In this document: positions 7,893 through 17,128 of the stretch, piece by piece | Position numbering within the stretch: the stretch's first letter is position 1 | Layout of the letters: every line of letters starts with the position of its first letter | Assembly: GCA_021845575.1 (NCBI GenBank) | Contig: JAJZVQ010000002.1 | Span: 1 to 64,000 of the forward strand | Direction: 5' to 3' | DNA from: Microcaldota archaeon | GTDB taxonomy: Archaea > Micrarchaeota > Micrarchaeia > Micrarchaeales > Micrarchaeaceae | DNA: 64,000 nt | Translations under genes and position numbers: made by a program | Notes under the pieces: model-generated | The model's input: the letters and a program-made list of their open reading frames with translations, nothing else | What the model was told of the DNA's origin: nothing | Databases searched by the model: none

Positions 7893-9277
7893 TGTTTCCG
7901 ATATTCTTGGCGTTGTTTGGCTTGCTTGTTGCGGCGCTTGCGGCAGGCATTGCTTTTAGAGAATTTACTAAAAAGATAGCCATCGTAGCATCTGGTTTTG
8001 TATTGGCTGCGATGACTGCTGTCATGTTAATCATGTTCTTTCTTCACATATCCATCTCGCAGAACTATATGTATATACCTCAATTAAATATGGGCCTCTC
8101 TTTCAGCATCAATCCTATATCCATCGTCCTTTTAATGATGTCCAGCATAGTGATATTTGTATCTGCTTTGATATCGAAGGATGGCGGGGCTTCGCTGCTG
8201 ACCATCATATTTGAAATTTCGGCATTAGGTTTATTTGCTTCATCCAACTTGCTCTTGTTTTATATATTTTGGGATATAGGGGTAATTGCGATATTTTTCA
8301 TAATAAACGTTTTTGGCTCTGCGGAGAGGAAAGGGGCGGCATTCAAGTTCCTCGTATACTCTATAGCGGCAAGTTCGCTGCTTCTCGCAGGCATACTCCT
8401 GATTTATTCTTATCTGCCCATTCATTCGTTTAATATTCAGTACATAATTCAAAACAGCCAATCCATACCTGAATTCGTACAATGGCTGATTTTTGTTTTC
8501 CTGGCCGCGGCTTTTATAATAAAAATGCCGATATTCCCCTTCCATTCGTGGATTGGTGGTGCTTATACTGAAGCACCGACCGGAGGTAGCATGCTTATTT
8601 CTGGCGTATTGTCTAAATACGGGGCGTATGGGCTGCTTCTATTGTTCCTCATGATGCCGATTGCACACCAGTTGGCAGGGTATATCGCGATTCTGGCCGG
8701 ATTTTCGGCTTTTTATGCCATATTCGTGGCAATCGGACAGATTGATATTAAAATGATGTTTGCATATCTGAGCATGGCTGAGATGGCGATAATAACCTTG
8801 GGGATAACGTCATTTACGGCACTTGGGGAGTCTGGCGCGCTTTACGGGATGCTTGCATACGGATTGGGAATGGCGTTGCTGTTCATGATTGCAGGTTCGG
8901 TGGAATACATGTTCAATTCGCGAAATATTTCAATAATAAAAGGTATAATCGAAAATTCAGTATCAACGACGTATTCCTTCCTTCTTGGGGCATTTTCTGC
9001 GACAGGCGTTCCATTAACTGCGGGATTTATTGCGGACCTGCTTATATTTATAGGGGCGTTCGAAGGATTCGGATTTTACGGGTTAATACCATTGGCTGCG
9101 ATTGTGTTGATTGGCGCATATCTTTATTTTGTGGCAAGCAAATCTTTTCTGTCGTCGCACAAACATACTGAAGCAGCCTTTTTAATAGAAAAGAAAGTGA
9201 AGGTAGGCTATGCAATACTTTTGTTTTTTATATTCTTTTTTGGAGTGTTCCCTTTTATATTTTTAAATGTTATATGA
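7889..9277 (+). CDS. nuoM: NADH-quinone oxidoreductase subunit M (antiporter-like)
   Basis: A 462-aa hydrophobic subunit with NuoM-type pump motifs: MPIFPFHSWIGGAYTEAPTG and the following SGVLSKYGAYGLL segment, where family members read PDAHTEAPTAGS and a conserved Lys lies in the discontinuous helix. The N-terminal pump position usually held by Glu appears as Asp (LFYIFWDIGVIAIFF), a conservative change worth checking by alignment. Starts in the ATGA overlap with nuoL. Confidence 0.93.
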   Translation: MMFPIFLALFGLLVAALAAGIAFREFTKKIAIVASGFVLAAMTAVMLIMFFLHISISQNYMYIPQLNMGLSFSINPISIVLLMMSSIVIFVSALISKDGGASLLTIIFEISALGLFASSNLLLFYIFWDIGVIAIFFIINVFGSAERKGAAFKFLVYSIAASSLLLAGILLIYSYLPIHSFNIQYIIQNSQSIPEFVQWLIFVFLAAAFIIKMPIFPFHSWIGGAYTEAPTGGSMLISGVLSKYGAYGLLLLFLMMPIAHQLAGYIAILAGFSAFYAIFVAIGQIDIKMMFAYLSMAEMAIITLGITSFTALGESGALYGMLAYGLGMALLFMIAGSVEYMFNSRNISIIKGIIENSVSTTYSFLLGAFSATGVPLTAGFIADLLIFIGAFEGFGFYGLIPLAAIVLIGAYLYFVASKSFLSSHKHTEAAFLIEKKVKVGYAILLFFIFFFGVFPFIFLNVI

Positions 9278-9287
9278 GTTGATCCTT

Positions 9288-10685
9288 ATGTTTTATGCTC
9301 CTGATATCGTAATATTCCTTGCAATTATTCTTATGGCTTCGGGGATTTGCGGAATGTTTTATAGAAAAAGGACTGCTTTGTTTTTGATTAATACGCTCAT
9401 ATTTTTGGCCATAGTCCTGATATCAGGGTTTCTTCTATTTTCTCAAACAAACACAATAGTCTTTGGGATATTCCACGTATTTCCATTCTCTGTGTTTTTC
9501 CTGACGCTATTTACTGCGGCAATCATGCTTGTTAATACCCTGTCCTACAAATACTCTAAAAATTTCGATGTTCTCTCTATGCTGATAAGCCTGTCGTATT
9601 TTGGAATGGTGTGCGTCGTCTCGTCAGTATCCTTCATTGCAATGGTTGTAGGTCTTGAAATTATCTCGTTGACTACTGCATTCATGATCCTAGTTGATGG
9701 GAAACGAAGAATAGAGTCTGCCATAAAATTGTTTATACTGGGCGCAATAGCAATCGCCACGATTACATTTGCTCTTGCAATCCTCTTTGCTTATGACCCG
9801 TCGCTGTCAATTCCTATCTCTTCATACCCTGTGATTTTAAACATTTCTGGAAATCCTTATTTCCTTGTGCTTGCACTGCTGTTGTTCGGAGTGGGGATCT
9901 CTTTTGAGGCGTCCTTATTTCCGTTCAATCTATGGGTTCCTGACGTTTACACAGGAGCGCCAACATATATCACCGCGTTGATGGCAGGAATAAACAAGAA
10001 GGTTGCGTTTGCTGCGATAATCCTGATTTTTTTTGCATTTGCAGTAAACTACTCTAAGATTTTTTCACTGCTGTTCCTTTTGCTTTCTGTATTTACAATG
10101 TTTTTTGGAAATATAATGGCGTCAGTACAAAAAAATGTAAAAAGGCTTTTTGCTTATTCGTCGATATCGCAAGCCGGTTACATAACAATAGGGATTGCTG
10201 TTGCCACCTCCTTTGGGATTGAGGCAAGCATCTTCCAGATTGTGGCGCATGTTTTTATGATAATAGGCGCGTTCACGATAGTGCTCTGGCTTGAATTTAA
10301 GGAAATAAACACTATCGAGGATTACGAGGGGTTGTATTACAGGAATAGGTATTCTGCCATAGCGCTAACAATCCTTATGCTTTCGATGGCCGGTATTCCT
10401 CCCCTAATGGGATTTTATGGCAAGTTCCTGCTATTCTCTAGCGCAGTAGAAGGAAATATGATGCTGCTCGCAATCATAGGAATACTCAATAGTTTTATAT
10501 CAATTTATTATTATGGAAAATTGATGAATTCGATTTACACGAAAAAAGAGCATAAAGCCCTTTTTGTTGACAGGTTTACTCTGCTGGTTATAACATTGTG
10601 CGTTGCGGTTGTGATAATTTTTGGTATTTATCCGACTCCGGTAATGGATGCGGCAGGCATTGCAGTAAAATCTATTCTTTTTTAG
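9288..10685 (+). CDS. nuoN: NADH-quinone oxidoreductase subunit N (antiporter-like)
   Basis: A 465-aa multi-spanning subunit; the VGLEIISLTTAFMILV helix carries the pump Glu, SLFPFNLWVPDVYTGAPT is the NuoN signature, and FAYSSISQAGYITIGIA the following helix. The start chosen is the ATG at 9288 just after the nuoM stop, with GTTGATC upstream; an in-frame ATG at 9267 would overlap nuoM by 11 bases. Last gene of the operon, converging on geranylgeranyl reductase with 1 base between stops. Confidence 0.93.
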   Translation: MFYAPDIVIFLAIILMASGICGMFYRKRTALFLINTLIFLAIVLISGFLLFSQTNTIVFGIFHVFPFSVFFLTLFTAAIMLVNTLSYKYSKNFDVLSMLISLSYFGMVCVVSSVSFIAMVVGLEIISLTTAFMILVDGKRRIESAIKLFILGAIAIATITFALAILFAYDPSLSIPISSYPVILNISGNPYFLVLALLLFGVGISFEASLFPFNLWVPDVYTGAPTYITALMAGINKKVAFAAIILIFFAFAVNYSKIFSLLFLLLSVFTMFFGNIMASVQKNVKRLFAYSSISQAGYITIGIAVATSFGIEASIFQIVAHVFMIIGAFTIVLWLEFKEINTIEDYEGLYYRNRYSAIALTILMLSMAGIPPLMGFYGKFLLFSSAVEGNMMLLAIIGILNSFISIYYYGKLMNSIYTKKEHKALFVDRFTLLVITLCVAVVIIFGIYPTPVMDAAGIAVKSILF

Positions 10686-10686
10686 G

Positions 10687-11802
10687 TTATTGATTTTTGA
10701 CAAGATTTCTGAAAAAAAATTTTTTGATCATTTCTTTCGGGCTGTCCATATCCCCGTATTTGCTGAAAAATTTTTCGCCTTTAAGTACCTTTATTGTTTT
10801 TAGAAGCATGTCCATTTGGTTATTCCCTAACAATGAATAGTAATTATGGATGAGTTTATGGATGTACAGATCTGCACCAAATTTTCTTCTCCATTCTGTT
10901 TCGTATATCCTTAGATCTTTTCCGTATGTTATATTTTCCCATATCGCATCTGCCGCTGTTTTCGCGCACTTGATTCCGAATATTATCCCGCCTCCCGTAG
11001 TCGCTTTTACCTGGCCGGCCGCATCCCCCACTAACAGCACATTCTTTATGACTGTTTTTTCCCTTGTATTTATAGGTATTAAGCTTCCTTGCCCATTGAT
11101 GATCTCGTTTTCACCTATAATATTAGAGATATCCGGGTTTTCTATAAACTTATCGAATGTGTTTTTGCTATTCTTTTTAAATTTCGAATCGACCCCGACC
11201 CCTATTTCTATAATTGAATCTGAATGGGGCGCAACCCAGCCGAAAAAACGGTTTGTTATGTTATTATCAAAATAAAGATCTACAACATTTTTGTCTTTTA
11301 CTTGCTTAACTGTGCACTTAGCTTTGTATGTAAGGATATAATCAGAAATATTTGGAAAATTAAAGGCGTTGGCAACTGTTGAAACGGCACCGTCTGCCCC
11401 GACTATTACCTTGTATTCTTTCTGCAATTCTTTTATCTCTTTTTTATCTATCTTCCGGCCCAATGAAATCTTCACTCCTTCCGCCTCTGCTTCCTTCTTG
11501 CATATCTCGGAAAGGGCGGCTCTGTCAAGTATAAATGCTTTTGTCTCTTTTGCCTTTATTCTCAATTCTTCATTCTTTGAATGTATGACTGCACCGTCAA
11601 GCGCATTCACAATGGCAGTGTTGTAATTGATTCCGGTGCTATCCAATCCTTTTTTTGACAAGATCCCTGAAGCCTTGTCTGCATTATCAGAAATCTTTCT
11701 TTTCATGTCGCATACTTCTACCTCCATTCCGCGTTTTGCCATTTCCTTGGCCAGAGCTAAACCGACGACTCCTGCGCCTATAACACATATATCTTTAGAC
11801 AT
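10687..11802 (-). CDS. Geranylgeranyl reductase family protein (archaeal lipid saturation)
   Basis: A 371-aa FAD-dependent reductase. The N-terminal dinucleotide-binding motif is VIGAGVVGLALAKEMAKRG; the second FAD motif is LLVGDAAGQVKATTGGGIIFG, characteristic of digeranylgeranylglycerophospholipid reductases, which saturate the isoprenoid chains of archaeal lipids. The central RFFGWVAPHSDSIIEIGVG fits the family substrate region. Start chosen at MSKDICVIG, eight residues inside the longest reading. The membrane lipid theme connects with the UbiA-type gene at 53.6 kb and perhaps with dxr nearby. Other isoprenoid substrates are possible. Confidence 0.88.
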   Translation of the reverse strand: MSKDICVIGAGVVGLALAKEMAKRGMEVEVCDMKRKISDNADKASGILSKKGLDSTGINYNTAIVNALDGAVIHSKNEELRIKAKETKAFILDRAALSEICKKEAEAEGVKISLGRKIDKKEIKELQKEYKVIVGADGAVSTVANAFNFPNISDYILTYKAKCTVKQVKDKNVVDLYFDNNITNRFFGWVAPHSDSIIEIGVGVDSKFKKNSKNTFDKFIENPDISNIIGENEIINGQGSLIPINTREKTVIKNVLLVGDAAGQVKATTGGGIIFGIKCAKTAADAIWENITYGKDLRIYETEWRRKFGADLYIHKLIHNYYSLLGNNQMDMLLKTIKVLKGEKFFSKYGDMDSPKEMIKKFFFRNLVKNQ

Positions 11803-11940
11803 ACTGCATCGCTTTCTCTGCTGCAAAATGCATATCCTCTATTTTTAATTAACCTTGAATGGCACCTAGTTATAAATCAATGGAAACATACACCTTTATA
11901 AAGATTGTTTTTATATATAAATATATTTGGTGATTAAACG

Positions 11941-12327
11941 GTGCAAAAAAAAGGTTCAAAAAAAATAATAAATAAGGAAAAAATTGACAATAAAAAAAAC
12001 AGCGACAACAGCGAATATTTAAAACCCGTAATTAAAATAGAGAACATAGTGGTCAGCGCCTCCCTGCATGCTGTAATAGACTTATACGAATTATCTAAAA
12101 ATGTTAAGGCGGTTACATACGAGCCTGAACAATTTCCGGGGGCAATATTTAAGGTAAGCGAACCTAAAGCGGTTATAATATTATTTAAAAACGGCAAAAT
12201 GATATGCACTGGGGCAAACAACGAACCGAATATAAGGAAGGTGCTGGAATACGCTGCAGGCATAATCTCAAAATATGTGCTTGAAGTTTTGCCTGCCGAG
12301 AAAAAGACTGCTGAAAAAAAGAAATAA
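11941..12327 (+). CDS. tbp: TATA-binding protein-like, single TBP repeat (half-length)
   Basis: Residues about 33-112 match one repeat of TBP: KIENIVVSASL, then YEPEQFPGAIFKVSEPK and LFKNGKMICTGA, including the phenylalanines that kink DNA in TBP. Normal archaeal TBP is about 180-190 aa with two such repeats; this 128-aa protein has only one, plus a Lys-rich N-terminus and a Lys-rich tail. The flanking sequence has no remnant of a second repeat. If functional it would have to bind DNA as a dimer. The start is GTG at 11941, following TGGTGATTAAACG. It may be the main TBP or an accessory factor. Confidence 0.82.
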   Translation: MQKKGSKKIINKEKIDNKKNSDNSEYLKPVIKIENIVVSASLHAVIDLYELSKNVKAVTYEPEQFPGAIFKVSEPKAVIILFKNGKMICTGANNEPNIRKVLEYAAGIISKYVLEVLPAEKKTAEKKK

Positions 12328-12331
12328 AATT

Positions 12332-13462
12332 TCAGGATTTGGCAATTTTTCGTACTTTTTCGTCAAAGGTTTCAAAAAACTTTTTCCACGAATAATACTT
12401 CTTTACCCTCTTTAGTCCCTCTTTTCCGATATCACTTGCTATCAATTTATGCTCTGCGATGAATAGCATTTTGTCCGCCATTTCTTCAGTGTTATTCACA
12501 AGGAAACCAGTCTTGTTATTGATTATTGTATCTTTTGGGCCTCCTTCATTAACTGCTATTACCGGTTTCGACGAAGCCATTGCCTCTAATGGCACAAGGC
12601 CATAATCTTCGTTTATCGGGGGGTATAAGACTGCGGTGGCCTTTGAAAAGAGTTCTTTTTGCATTTCTTCGCTGACATTTATCAAAATTTTGACGTCACG
12701 TGTTTTTTCTGCCATTCTTTTTATCTTTTCGTAGTAGGATTGGAAGAGGAGGTCTTTGGACAGCGCACCCGATATCACAAGCTTGTAACCCTTCTTTCTT
12801 CTTTTGAATTTTTCAAATGCGGTTATTGCATAATCCTGCCTCTTGTTTGGGGATATCCTGGAAGGATAAAAGAAGTATTTTTCATCTCCTGAATTTTTAT
12901 ATGACTCGTAATCGATGCCGCCATTCAATACTTCCGAATCCCGTTTATAATATTTTAGGATTCTGGATTTCGTGTTTGCGCTATTCGCAAATATGAACTC
13001 AATCTTCTTTACCACTTGGCTGTCAATGAGCTTTACTCCTTTTGCGCCAAGGGCGTATACTGGCTTTTGATGCCATTTTTTGAGTGCAAGCCTGAATTCG
13101 TATAAATCGTAGATATCCCTCATTGGCGTATGGCAATACCAAAGGACCCTTTCATTTTTGTTTCTTATCCAGTGGCTTGGAGACATGTGCGCGTTTATTA
13201 CGTCGTAGTCCTCCTTTATCTTAAAATTATAGAAAGTCAGGCCGTAATTAAGCCCCTGCATCACTCTTCCGTATGGGATAATCTTTTTTATGCTATTGTT
13301 TCCCACCACCTCTATATCCAAATCCTCAAACTCTGGAAATGTGGTTTTCTTGTTGTACTCCGCAGTGTATATTTTTGCATTATAATGTTGTGCTATTTTT
13401 AAAAGGACCCTTTCTGCACCGCCGTAAAGTGTAAGATTTGATTGCGCTATTACCAATTTCAA
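12332..13462 (-). CDS. Glycosyltransferase family 4 (GT-B)
   Basis: A 376-aa GT-B fold glycosyltransferase. The N-terminal acceptor domain starts with LTLYGGAERVLLKIAQHY; the C-terminal nucleotide-sugar domain has YPSRISPNKRQDYAI and the EX7E-type motif EDYGLVPLEAMASSKPVIA. It resembles ALG2/ALG11-like mannosyltransferases used in glycan-lipid or N-glycan assembly; such a role would suit the Asn-X-Ser/Thr-rich secreted proteins encoded nearby, but the donor and acceptor are unknown. Start: TTG at 13462 after an AAGGTGGG site; a GTG at 13471 lies within that site. Confidence 0.88.
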   Translation of the reverse strand: MKLVIAQSNLTLYGGAERVLLKIAQHYNAKIYTAEYNKKTTFPEFEDLDIEVVGNNSIKKIIPYGRVMQGLNYGLTFYNFKIKEDYDVINAHMSPSHWIRNKNERVLWYCHTPMRDIYDLYEFRLALKKWHQKPVYALGAKGVKLIDSQVVKKIEFIFANSANTKSRILKYYKRDSEVLNGGIDYESYKNSGDEKYFFYPSRISPNKRQDYAITAFEKFKRRKKGYKLVISGALSKDLLFQSYYEKIKRMAEKTRDVKILINVSEEMQKELFSKATAVLYPPINEDYGLVPLEAMASSKPVIAVNEGGPKDTIINNKTGFLVNNTEEMADKMLFIAEHKLIASDIGKEGLKRVKKYYSWKKFFETFDEKVRKIAKS

Positions 13463-13582
13463 AATTCCCACCTTGAATAATTTTTATTGCTTATTTATAC
13501 AAGAATTACTAGCAATTAATAAATAAGATAATGTTTAAAGAATTTATTATTTCTTTGTAAGCTTTAATCGCTTTGTGGTATA

Positions 13583-14707
13583 ATGAAAAATATTGTCATT
13601 CTTGGGAGCACAGGATCTATTGGAAAACAGGCACTCGACGTGGTAAGGGCAAACAGGGATAAATTCAAGGTTGTTGGGCTTGCTGGAGGAGAAAATGTTG
13701 AAGCCCTTTTGCAACAGGTAAAGGAATTTTCGCCTATTTATGTAAACTCGCCCAATATAAAAGAAAAGTCATGGAATAACGCAAAGGTAGTTTCCTTGGA
13801 AGAGATGGCAGTAGTGCCTGAAGCGGATCTTGTATTGATATCTACAGTAGGCTCTGTGGGGCTCGTTCCGACTTTAGAGGCAATAAGAAGCAAAAAGGAG
13901 GTCGCTCTTGCAAATAAGGAGGTATTGATAATGGCCGGAGAGCTTGTAATGGCGGAGGCAAAGAAATACAACGTGCAGATTCTTCCGGTAGACAGCGAGC
14001 ATAATGCGGTATGGCAATGCCTTATGGGAGATTGCACGTTTGGCTCTGGCTCTGTTTCCGGTCCTGTGAAGAGGATTATTATCACTGCATCAGGAGGTGC
14101 ATTTCGCGACTGGCCTGTAGAAAAGCTTGATTCCGTTACTCCTGAAGAGGCGCTTGCGCATCCAACATGGAGCATGGGAAAAAAGATAACCATAGATTCT
14201 GCCACATTGATGAACAAGGGATTTGAGGTAATTGAAGCGAGATGGCTGTTCGGCATGGATTACGACAGGATCAGCGTGTTGCTGCACAGGGAAAGCATAA
14301 TCCACGCGATGGCCGAGTTTGCCGATGGTTCGTTCAAAGCTGTCTTGAGCTATCCGGATATGCATATTCCGATACAGCATGCACTTTCCTATCCGGAACG
14401 TTTTGGTGTTGTATGGAAACAGCTTGATCTGGAAAATTTGGAAAAGCTATCGTTTGCAAAAATGAATTATGGTAGGTATCCATGCTTCAATCTTGCGATG
14501 GAAGCGGCAAAGAAAGAAGGAAGTTATACGGCAGTATTGAACGCTGCGGATGATGTGGCGGTGCACAAATTCCTCGATGGCAAGATAAAGTTTACAGACA
14601 TAGAGAAAATAGTAAGGAAGGTGCTGGATGAGCACAAACCTATACCCCACCCGAGCATAGAAGACGTAATTAGAATAGATGAGGAAGTTAGGAATTCGCT
14701 GAAGTGA
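13583..14707 (+). CDS. dxr: 1-deoxy-D-xylulose 5-phosphate reductoisomerase
   Basis: A full-length (374 aa) bacterial-type DXR, which converts DXP to 2-C-methyl-D-erythritol 4-phosphate with NADPH. All hallmarks are intact: NADPH loop GSTGSIG (8-14), ALANKE (108-113), metal ligands in PVDSEHNAVWQ (D137, E139), GGAFR (171-175), the flexible loop HPTWSMGKKITIDSATL (193-209) and NKGFEVIEARWLF with the third metal ligand E218. Archaea normally make isoprenoids by mevalonate, so the gene is unexpected. No other MEP gene is in this window. A single gene, reading divergently from the glycosyltransferase, with GTGGTATA before the ATG. Confidence 0.95.
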   Translation: MKNIVILGSTGSIGKQALDVVRANRDKFKVVGLAGGENVEALLQQVKEFSPIYVNSPNIKEKSWNNAKVVSLEEMAVVPEADLVLISTVGSVGLVPTLEAIRSKKEVALANKEVLIMAGELVMAEAKKYNVQILPVDSEHNAVWQCLMGDCTFGSGSVSGPVKRIIITASGGAFRDWPVEKLDSVTPEEALAHPTWSMGKKITIDSATLMNKGFEVIEARWLFGMDYDRISVLLHRESIIHAMAEFADGSFKAVLSYPDMHIPIQHALSYPERFGVVWKQLDLENLEKLSFAKMNYGRYPCFNLAMEAAKKEGSYTAVLNAADDVAVHKFLDGKIKFTDIEKIVRKVLDEHKPIPHPSIEDVIRIDEEVRNSLK

Positions 14708-14858
14708 TTTGGAATTGACGGGATTTAGGGCATGAAGCTCCGCTCTTTAACATTATATAACAGGATTCTGCTTTTGCTCAGTTGCATTACGATATCGCTT
14801 CCTTATAAAAGGAGCATTCGGTAACAGAAAAATTGAATGCATAACTTATGTTCCGGAT

Positions 14859-16157
14859 TCAACTTGGCGGAATAGTTATAACGTTAGAACTTGATGATGT
14901 AGTTATAATATTGGAGCTAACAGGGACGATCGAGGAAGTTGGAAGGATTGTTGTAGTTGTTGAAGTTGTGGGAAGTTTTGGCGCAGTAACAAAACTTGGC
15001 GCACATGAAGTGGTTTCAGAATTGTTGTTTATCTGAATTGAGACACTGTCATTGATTATATCCTGCGTAAATGAAAAGGTTTCATAATAACTATTAAAAG
15101 CGGTATACTCTCCATTTAAGACCTTGTTGAATGCTGCCACGGTTATTGGAGTAGGAGTAGTTGAATTGTGGCCTATTACAGTTAATTTAAGGGTGGGATT
15201 GGAAAGATTTTGGAATGGGATAAAATTAAAGGATAGTGTATGCGTAGTGCAGTTTATTTCATTGCCATTTGTATATGCACCCAAACCAAATGAAGTCGGC
15301 AAGGCAACATCAGAAGCATTGACTACGCCGATGGAGCCGTTTGTGAGGTTTGCAGAAAGCAGTTGGGTTGGCGGTCCCCTAAAATAAGAAATTTTTGTAG
15401 ATATTGAAGAGGGGAAATCAAACTGTGCGTCGATGCATTCGGTTATGTTTGCCGCACCATTTTCACTTATCTTGTCTATAGTTAGATTGTAAGGCGTAGT
15501 TATAACGAAATTATTGCAGGTTCTTTTGTTGATTGTTGCTTGGCCTTTATATTTTACTTTAGTGCTTGAATTCGCTATAAACGCCACATTATTTATTATT
15601 GGAAAGTTTTGGATTGCTGGAATTTGTTTGGTAATGTTGCAGCTTTCAGATGTATTATGCGTGTTGTTAGACTGCACATTGCATACTACTGTTTTGTTAT
15701 TGATAACATAATAAGTTGTGTTTGACTCTGAATTTGTTGGAAATAATCGCGGGTTGTGCTGTACAATTTTCATTTTGTTTCCTAATTTGTATATTGTTAT
15801 GTAATAAGGAATATTATAATAAGGTAAATTAATGTACGGAAGAGGATAGAGAGATTTGCTTGGATAACTTGGCTGTGAAACTGGCGAGAATACCCCATTG
15901 ACCTTATAATTTATAATAATGTTATTTATTGAATCAAATCTTTGGATATACCCTAAAAATCTTGTTTTTGGGGTGTAGTTAAATGGGATAGTAGAAGTTA
16001 TTGTAGTAGGGTAATGGGTTATTGTGGTTGTGGAATTGCGTGGTGGTGTTACCGTAAAGGGTTTTGACACAAGAAATACTACAACAATTAGCGCTATTAA
16101 GATTATTGAAATGATTATTGCGGCAAGGCGTTTTTTGTGAAAAGTATAAAAGTACAT
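14859..16157 (-). CDS. Secreted/membrane-anchored glycoprotein-like protein, Ser/Thr-rich tail
   Basis: About 432 aa from the ATG at 16157. A short basic N-terminus precedes one hydrophobic segment (AAIIISIILIALIVVVFLV), then an extracellular region rich in Asn-X-Ser/Thr sequons and ending in a low-complexity Thr/Ser/Pro stretch. The middle to C-terminal part is paralogous to the gene at 25121: shared are GSIGVVNASDVALP versus NSVGMVNNSEFLLP, LSNPTLKLTV versus LSNPKLIINI, and FNKVLNGEYTAFNSY versus VNKILKGNYISFGNY. Paired cysteines suggest disulfides outside the cell. Function unknown; probably a surface protein. Confidence 0.75.
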   Translation of the reverse strand: MYFYTFHKKRLAAIIISIILIALIVVVFLVSKPFTVTPPRNSTTTITHYPTTITSTIPFNYTPKTRFLGYIQRFDSINNIIINYKVNGVFSPVSQPSYPSKSLYPLPYINLPYYNIPYYITIYKLGNKMKIVQHNPRLFPTNSESNTTYYVINNKTVVCNVQSNNTHNTSESCNITKQIPAIQNFPIINNVAFIANSSTKVKYKGQATINKRTCNNFVITTPYNLTIDKISENGAANITECIDAQFDFPSSISTKISYFRGPPTQLLSANLTNGSIGVVNASDVALPTSFGLGAYTNGNEINCTTHTLSFNFIPFQNLSNPTLKLTVIGHNSTTPTPITVAAFNKVLNGEYTAFNSYYETFSFTQDIINDSVSIQINNNSETTSCAPSFVTAPKLPTTSTTTTILPTSSIVPVSSNIITTSSSSNVITIPPS

Positions 16158-16261
16158 ATATCTATATAAAAAACAACAAATATAAATTTGTATTATAATT
16201 GCCTGCTTTATTTTATAAAGCATGAAGTTCCCTTAAGAGGTCACTAAATTTAAGTGCTAGA

Positions 16262-17119
16262 ATGGATATAAATAATGGCTTTGAAAAATTTTTTTCTGGG
16301 AGATGGATTGCCGGTGCGCACATAGAAGACGCCTTGGAAGTCGCTAAAAAGTTTAATTCTAAGAACATAACTGCGATAATAAACTATTTGGGGGAAGCAA
16401 TAAGGGATAAGGATAAGATTGAGGCAACTGTAGATCGTTACTTATTTATTATAAGCAAAATAAAGGAAAACAATCTTAATGCCGAAATCTCACTCAAGCC
16501 CACGCAGCTAGGGCTTGGTTTTGATGAAAAACTTCTTTTTGATTCGTATGCAAAGATAGTGGGCGAAGCTAGGAGAAACAATATTTTTGTGTGGTTGGAT
16601 ATGGAGGAAAATAACTTTGTGGATGACACCATAAAATTATACTACTCGCAAATAAACAGCAAAAACACCGGAATATGCATACAGGCTTATCTTAAAAGAA
16701 GTATTATTGACGTAAAAGATATAACAAAAAAGGATGGAATAATAAGACTTGTAAAAGGAGCGTATAAAGAATCTAGCGATGTGGCGTTTCAGGATATGGA
16801 GGAGATTACAAAAAATTATGTTGAATTGATGCGTTACCTGTTTGAAAATTCTAAAAGATTTATGATTGCAACGCATGATTTATCGATTATCGAATTGGCA
16901 AAAAATCTTAATAAAATATATAACAGGACAATAGAATATGCGATGTTGAATGGAATAAGAAATAGATACGCGGTAAGGCTTGCAAAAGAAGGCAAAAATG
17001 TTTACATTTATGTTCCTTTTGGGGAGCAATGGACAAAATACGCGTATAGAAGATTAAGGGAGGGAGGGCATGCTTTATTAATTTTAAAGTCGTTATTTGA
17101 AAAGCAGAGTATTGATTAG
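16262..17119 (+). CDS. Proline dehydrogenase
   Basis: A 285-aa monofunctional proline dehydrogenase (FAD, TIM barrel) oxidising proline to pyrroline-5-carboxylate and feeding electrons to quinone. Barrel motifs in order are ISLKPTQLGLGFD, VWLDMEEN, CIQAYLKRS, IRLVKGAYKE, IATHDLS, EYAMLNGIR and YVPFGEQWTKYAYRRLREG, the last with the paired arginines that bind the proline carboxylate. Length is typical of small bacterial PRODH. proS follows after 9 bases, probably co-transcribed; no pyrroline-5-carboxylate dehydrogenase is present here. Confidence 0.92.
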   Translation: MDINNGFEKFFSGRWIAGAHIEDALEVAKKFNSKNITAIINYLGEAIRDKDKIEATVDRYLFIISKIKENNLNAEISLKPTQLGLGFDEKLLFDSYAKIVGEARRNNIFVWLDMEENNFVDDTIKLYYSQINSKNTGICIQAYLKRSIIDVKDITKKDGIIRLVKGAYKESSDVAFQDMEEITKNYVELMRYLFENSKRFMIATHDLSIIELAKNLNKIYNRTIEYAMLNGIRNRYAVRLAKEGKNVYIYVPFGEQWTKYAYRRLREGGHALLILKSLFEKQSID

Positions 17120-17128
17120 GGTAATTTT

